From assembly GCA_023487865.1 (NCBI GenBank), contig JAMDBG010000165.1, forward strand, positions 1 to 10,433: 10,433 bases of DNA. The letters are read 5' to 3'. The translations under genes were made by a program, and so were the position numbers. The notes beneath the pieces are model-generated. The model searched no databases, had not been told where the DNA came from, and worked only from the letters and a program-made list of their open reading frames with translations. This document shows positions 6,015 to 10,433 of this stretch, piece after piece. The number at the start of each line of letters is the position of its first letter. The first letter of the stretch is position 1. Origin of the DNA: Deltaproteobacteria bacterium. Its GTDB lineage: Bacteria; Desulfobacterota; Syntrophia; Syntrophales; UBA5619.

Positions 6015-9000
6015 TCAAGCAAATTTCGACGCTCCTGCTCCCAATATGAAGTCGACTTCTCGTTTCAAGAGCATGCAAGGATCAAGCTTCACATCTTCTC
6101 CAAGGTATATAACCGTTTCCGATGTTTCTTCCAAAAGTCTTATGAAACCGTCACATTTACCCGGGTATTGTTTCAAATGTTTTCCTAGAGTGGCGATATC
6201 CTCCGCAGATGATTTCTTTACATCGATTGTGAAATAGACCGCATGGTGCGATCTTTCGGCTGCAGAAGACAAAAGCGTTAGTTCGGTGGCGATTACTTTG
6301 TTACTGTCTTCAGCGATATCAAGGGCACCTTTAAGCAGAAGTGGTTCTTCACCGCGGAGTAATTCATATGCAGTTCTGTATATATCCGGGAAAAAAATGA
6401 CAGAAATTGAGCCCTTCAGATCTTCAAGCGTTACATAAGCCATGGTCTCTTTACGTCTCGTCGTCACTTCACGAATGTTGCTGACGATCCCAGCCAGGAC
6501 CACCGTTTCACGATCCGTTTTTCTTGAAAGAGTGGATGAATCTGCATTGACAATCAAATCCAATCGATCACTAAAATGTGACAAAGGATGGCCAGTGATA
6601 TAAAAACCGATTGTCTCTTTCTCATTTTTTAACAGCTCATTGTGATCCCATTCGGGGACATCGGGAGGAACAAAATCTACTGATCCCGATGATAGTGCAC
6701 TTCCAGGCGTTTCGAATTGTTCGAGAAAATTTGCTTGCCCGCTTGAACGCTCACGTTGGCGTCTTTGCGCTTTTTCCATTATATTATCGTAACAGGCCAT
6801 CAATTGACATCTCTTATGACCCGTCGAATCAAACGCACCACATTTGATTAAGCTTTCAATCACTCTTTTGTTAATCTTTCTCGGATCCACTCGCTCACAA
6901 AAATCGACAATGGAGAGAAACCGCCCATCTTTCTCCCTGACGGTAATGATGGATTCAATCGCACCGACACCGACATTCTTCACTGCGGCCAAGCCAAAGC
7001 GGATATGTTCACCCACAACACTAAAATCGCTCAAAGACTCATTGATATCAGGTGGTAGGACATTGAGTCCCATCTCCCGACAGCTCGTGATGTGACTGAT
7101 GATCTTATCCCTGTTATCTTTTTCACTGGTCAGCAACGCCGCCATGAACTCCGCCGGATAATGGGCCTTCAGATAAGCCGTCTGGTAAGAAATGATCGCA
7201 TAAGCGGTACTGTGAGACTTGTTGAAACCATACTTCCCGAAAGTCTCCATCTGCTCCCAAATTTTTGTAGCCTTGGCCAAGGGGATCTTCTTTTTTTGCG
7301 CCCCATCCAGAAACTTGGGTTTCTCCTTATTTTCCATCTCTTCACTCTTTTTCTTACTCATAACCTTACGAAGAGTGTCTGCCTCCGAGAGAGTATAATT
7401 GCCTATGGCAACAGCGATCTGCATTACCTGTTCCTGATAGACGATGATCCCATATGTTTCCTTCAGAATATTTTCTAATTCTTCAACTTCGTAACCTATT
7501 TTTGTTTTTCCCTGTTTTCTAGCGATGAACTCGGGAACATTTTCCATGGGACCTGGACGATAAAGGGCGATTAGAGCGATGACATCCTCGATGCAATCCG
7601 GTTTCATTCTTACAAGAATATCCTTCATACCGGAGCTTTCCAATTGAAAAATCCCGTCAGTATCCCCGCGCATAAGCAATTTATAGGTGGGATGATCGTC
7701 GAGGGGGAGGAGATTGATATCCACTGTAATACCGCGACCATCACGAATGAATTTAAGGGTATTCTTGATAACGGTTAGAGTTTTAAGGCCTAGAAAATCG
7801 AATTTGGTAAGTCCCGCTTCGGAAATGTCATTCATCGAGAATTGCGTTACGATATCATCCTTAGGACTTTTACATAAAGGGACCCTCTCAACCAGGGGCA
7901 GATCGGAAATAACGACACCCGCTGCATGAGTGGACGAATGTCGGTTAAGACCTTCGAGTGATCGAGAAAGATCAAGGAGTTTCTTAACTCGGGGATTGTT
8001 TTTCACTTCTTCCTGAAGCCGGGGCTCCCTTTTGACGGCTTCATCAAGTTTGATATTCAGTACATTGGGTATCATCTTTGCGATCCGATCCACGTCACCA
8101 TAGGGAATGTTCAATGCACGACCGACATCGCGAATGACAGCCCGCGCTTGCATCTTGCCGAAAGTGATGATCTGGGATACCTTGTCGCTTCCGTACTTTT
8201 CCATTACATAACGGATAATCTCATCCCTGCCTTCTGGGCAGAAGTCGGTGTCGATATCCGGCATGCTGATTCGATCCGGATTCAGAAAACGTTCAAAAAA
8301 AAGATTATACCGTATGGGATCAATGCAGGTTATTCCTATAGCATAGGCCACAAGGCTACCAGCGGCAGAACCCCTTCCCGGCCCCACAGGAATGTTTTTG
8401 CTTCTGGCATAGTTAATGAAATCAGAAACGATAAGGAAATAACCGGCAAAGCCCATTGAGCGGATGATTTCCAATTCATGCTGAAGCCTTTTTTCATACT
8501 GCTCTCGAAGGTTATGATTATCCTCTGTCAGAATATTCCTTAATAAAAGTGAAAGGCCATCTTGTGCAATCCTTTTTAAGCGTTCATCCAGCGTTTCATC
8601 AGGATTGACCTCAAAACGGGGAAGGAGAAAGCTGCCAAATGTAAAGGTAAGATTGCACCTTTCAGCAATACGGACAGTGTTTTCTATGGCTTCTGGACAA
8701 TAGGAAAAAAGTTTTTTCATTTCATCAGGAGATCGGAAGTAGAATTGATCCGACCCAAACTTCATTCGCTCTTTATCTTCGATTGTTTTGCCTGTTTGGA
8801 TGCAGAGAAGCACTTCATGTGCCTCGTTGTCACATTGATTGAGATAATGACAATCGTTGGTCGCTACCAGGGGAAATCCGTGCTTCTTCCCAAGTTCGAT
8901 CAATCCCTGATTCGCTTTCTTTTGCTCTGGAAGACCATTTTCCATGATTTCAATATAAAAATTTTCCTGACCGAATATGTCCTGGTATTGTTTAGCGACG

Positions 9001-9482
9001 TTGAGTGCATCTATAGAATTTCCGTGGAGTAGATTTGAAGAAACTTCGCCATGGAGGCAGGCGCTCATGCCGATCAGCCCTTCACTGTATTGGGTCAGGA
9101 TTTCCTTGTCGATGCGAGGTCGATAATAGAATCCTTCCAGAAAACCGGCAGTAGACAGCTTCATCAGGTTTTTATAACCCTGCATGTTCCTGGCAAGCAC
9201 CACCAGATGATTTGCCGTTTCACCGCTTCCGTAGCTTATCCTGTCAAACCGGCTCTTTGGCGCGACATACAGTTCACAACCGATGATGGGTTTGATTCCG
9301 TACTTATAGGCATGCTTATAAAAATCGATCGCTCCATAAAGATTACCGTGATCGGTCATCGCAACAGCCGGCATCTGATACTCTTTTGCCTTCTGGAAAA
9401 GGTCGTCGAGGCGTATGGTACCGTCGAGGAGACTGTACTGAGTGTGAACGTGAAGATGAACAAAATCTGAGTGTTTCATCAT
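6015..9482 (-). CDS. dnaE: DNA polymerase III alpha subunit (replicative polymerase)
   Basis: A 1155-residue protein, matching DnaE1 of E. coli (1160). Order of parts: PHP domain (1-about 280) starting HLHVHTQYSLLDG; palm with PDIDTDF at 408-414 giving catalytic Asp409 and Asp411; the third catalytic aspartate Asp562 in KFDFLGLKTL; GPGRGSAAGSLVAY at 367-380; YGFNKSHSTAYA at 751-762; helix-hairpin-helix about 831-845 (AAVKNVGVGAIESI); a beta-clamp binding motif QANFL at 916-920, aligned with the E. coli QADMF site; and an OB-fold about 993-1070 (VLAGIVSNIREVTTRRKETM). Unlike E. coli, the PHP metal-ligand positions look intact: His11, His13, Asp20, His45, Glu70, His92, Cys142, Asp210 and His212. 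An intrinsic 3'-5' exonuclease is therefore possible. The start ATG immediately follows the guaB stop (TAA-ATG-ATG); the second ATG at 9479 is better spaced from a weak GGA and may be the true start. Translation is probably coupled to guaB. It is convergent with the J-domain gene. Confidence 0.97.
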   Translation of the reverse strand: MMKHSDFVHLHVHTQYSLLDGTIRLDDLFQKAKEYQMPAVAMTDHGNLYGAIDFYKHAYKYGIKPIIGCELYVAPKSRFDRISYGSGETANHLVVLARNMQGYKNLMKLSTAGFLEGFYYRPRIDKEILTQYSEGLIGMSACLHGEVSSNLLHGNSIDALNVAKQYQDIFGQENFYIEIMENGLPEQKKANQGLIELGKKHGFPLVATNDCHYLNQCDNEAHEVLLCIQTGKTIEDKERMKFGSDQFYFRSPDEMKKLFSYCPEAIENTVRIAERCNLTFTFGSFLLPRFEVNPDETLDERLKRIAQDGLSLLLRNILTEDNHNLREQYEKRLQHELEIIRSMGFAGYFLIVSDFINYARSKNIPVGPGRGSAAGSLVAYAIGITCIDPIRYNLFFERFLNPDRISMPDIDTDFCPEGRDEIIRYVMEKYGSDKVSQIITFGKMQARAVIRDVGRALNIPYGDVDRIAKMIPNVLNIKLDEAVKREPRLQEEVKNNPRVKKLLDLSRSLEGLNRHSSTHAAGVVISDLPLVERVPLCKSPKDDIVTQFSMNDISEAGLTKFDFLGLKTLTVIKNTLKFIRDGRGITVDINLLPLDDHPTYKLLMRGDTDGIFQLESSGMKDILVRMKPDCIEDVIALIALYRPGPMENVPEFIARKQGKTKIGYEVEELENILKETYGIIVYQEQVMQIAVAIGNYTLSEADTLRKVMSKKKSEEMENKEKPKFLDGAQKKKIPLAKATKIWEQMETFGKYGFNKSHSTAYAIISYQTAYLKAHYPAEFMAALLTSEKDNRDKIISHITSCREMGLNVLPPDINESLSDFSVVGEHIRFGLAAVKNVGVGAIESIITVREKDGRFLSIVDFCERVDPRKINKRVIESLIKCGAFDSTGHKRCQLMACYDNIMEKAQRRQRERSSGQANFLEQFETPGSALSSGSVDFVPPDVPEWDHNELLKNEKETIGFYITGHPLSHFSDRLDLIVNADSSTLSRKTDRETVVLAGIVSNIREVTTRRKETMAYVTLEDLKGSISVIFFPDIYRTAYELLRGEEPLLLKGALDIAEDSNKVIATELTLLSSAAERSHHAVYFTIDVKKSSAEDIATLGKHLKQYPGKCDGFIRLLEETSETVIYLGEDVKLDPCMLLKREVDFILGAGASKFA

Positions 9483-10433
9483 TTAATCCAGCCAGTAGTT
9501 TGGTGCTTCTTTAGTGATAATGACATCGTGAACATGACTTTCCCGGAGTCCGGCTGAGGTAATTTTTATAAATTGCGCCTTCTCTCTCAGCTCTTCAGTG
9601 GTTCTGCATCCGACATAACCCATACCAGCCTTGAGACCTCCCATGAGCTGATGGATGCTTCCCGATAGTGAACCTCGGTAAGGCACCCTACCCTCTATCC
9701 CTTCGGGAACAAGCTTCAGATTGCTTTCCATTTCATCCTGATAATATCGGTCCTTGCTGCCCATCTTCATGGCTTCCAGCGATCCCATTCCGCGGTAGAC
9801 TTTGTATGTTCTTCCCTGAAAGAGGATGGTTTCCCCCGGACTCTCCTCCGTTCCAGCAAAAAGACCGCCAATCATGACCGTATGAGCACCTGCAGCCAAG
9901 GCCTTTACGATATCTCCGGAATATTTAATGCCTCCATCAGCAATGACAGGAATGTGGTGCTGCGCACAGATTTTATAAACGTCGCGAATTGCGCTCATCT
10001 GCGGCACCCCTACCCCGGCAACGATTCTTGTCGTACAAATGGAACCTGGTCCGACACCCACTTTCACGGCATCGACTCCCGCTTCTATCAAGGCCTTTGC
10101 GCCTTCAGTGGTCGCCACATTTCCGGCAATCAGTTCACAATTGGGAAAGTTGGCCTTCGTGTCGCGAACCGCATCCAGAACCCCTTTGGAATGGCCGTGG
10201 GACGTGTCGATGACGATTACATCCGCCCCAGCTGAGAGTAATGCATCGATCCTTGCCTCCCGGTCAATAATGCCCACACCGGCTCCCACCCGAAGCCTAC
10301 CCATGGCATCTTTACAGGCGAGTGGATATTTTTTGATTTTCTCAATATCCTTAATCGTGATCAAGCCAGTAAGATTATAACTCTCATCGACAACAAGGAG
10401 CTTCTCGATTCTGTGCTTATGGAGCAGCTTCTT
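9483..10433 (-). CDS. guaB: IMP dehydrogenase, C-terminal two thirds (cut by window end)
   Basis: The reading frame runs unbroken from the window edge to a TAA at 9485-9483, giving 316 residues of an enzyme normally near 490. It converts IMP to XMP with NAD+, the committed step of GTP synthesis in the cytoplasm. The first visible residues, LHKHRIEKLLVVDESYNLTG then LITIKDIEK, are the end of the second CBS domain, so the true start lies beyond 10433; the TTG at 10364 is an internal leucine codon, not a start. Catalytic parts follow: VIDTSHGHS (NAD-site Asp), GPGSICTTRIVAGVGVPQ with the catalytic cysteine encoded at 10035-10037, the phosphate-binding DGGIKYSGDI, YRGMGSLEAM, and the flap EGIEGRVPYRG containing the Arg-Tyr pair. 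It ends APNYWLD. No truncation or missing residue is seen in this part. dnaE begins at the very next base after the stop, instead of the guaA found downstream of guaB in many bacteria. Confidence 0.97.
   Translation of the reverse strand, partial: KKLLHKHRIEKLLVVDESYNLTGLITIKDIEKIKKYPLACKDAMGRLRVGAGVGIIDREARIDALLSAGADVIVIDTSHGHSKGVLDAVRDTKANFPNCELIAGNVATTEGAKALIEAGVDAVKVGVGPGSICTTRIVAGVGVPQMSAIRDVYKICAQHHIPVIADGGIKYSGDIVKALAAGAHTVMIGGLFAGTEESPGETILFQGRTYKVYRGMGSLEAMKMGSKDRYYQDEMESNLKLVPEGIEGRVPYRGSLSGSIHQLMGGLKAGMGYVGCRTTEELREKAQFIKITSAGLRESHVHDVIITKEAPNYWLD

Noticed and set aside
10361..10364. Apparent start codon (TTG) of the guaB frame at 10364.
   Set aside because: The frame continues upstream to the window edge with CBS-domain sequence (EKLLVVDESYNLTG), so the TTG is an internal leucine codon and the gene is cut by the window.
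9882..10380. Several overlapping plus-strand open frames of 70-120 codons opposite guaB.
   Set aside because: All are antisense to the conserved IMP dehydrogenase catalytic region and show no conserved motifs; they are reading-frame shadows.
1..10433. Search by eye for mobile elements, CRISPR repeats, tRNA genes, defence or phage genes.
   Set aside because: None found: the window is almost fully occupied by conserved housekeeping and anaerobic metabolism genes, and gaps are at most about 85 bases.

Overview
The window looks like a chromosomal segment of a mesophilic anaerobic bacterium, most likely a Desulfobacterota/Deltaproteobacteria-type organism, possibly a syntroph relative. The clues are an indolepyruvate:ferredoxin oxidoreductase (IorA/IorB), an archaeal-type phosphoglycerate mutase paralogue overlapping a homoserine dehydrogenase gene, a Gram-negative style anchored TPR protein and a proteobacterial-type DnaE. 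The taxonomic call is inference from gene content. No search was possible.

Region 1 (2-4930, + strand) is a compact gene train: the 3' end of homoserine dehydrogenase (hom, cut by the window edge), an ApgM-family protein of the kind proposed to act as homoserine kinase, a YbgC/4HBT hot-dog acyl-CoA thioesterase, a membrane-anchored TPR protein, then iorA and iorB. Junctions are a 1-base overlap (hom/apgM), about 23 bases of overlap (apgM/thioesterase), 17 bases, about 63 bases and 4 bases. This suggests one transcription unit, possibly with an additional start before iorA. Hom and the ApgM-like protein would cover two consecutive steps of threonine synthesis. IorAB would convert aryl-pyruvates, made by aromatic amino acid transamination, to aryl-acetyl-CoA with reduced ferredoxin.

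Region 2 (4931-5929, + strand) holds a CbpA-type J-domain co-chaperone preceded by a plausible sigma70-like promoter. Region 3 (5930-6014) is a short convergent gap without a convincing terminator.

Region 4 (6015-10433, - strand) holds dnaE (replicative DNA polymerase III alpha subunit, full length) directly downstream of guaB (IMP dehydrogenase, truncated at its N-terminus by the window edge). The guaB stop codon abuts the dnaE start with no gap, so GTP synthesis and the replicative polymerase are probably co-transcribed.

The window is nearly all coding. I see no tRNA or rRNA genes, insertion sequences, CRISPR arrays, phage genes or extended repeats, and no clearly new multi-gene system. 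The most interesting points are the hom/ApgM-like pair, the apparently intact PHP metal site in DnaE, and the guaB-dnaE coupling.
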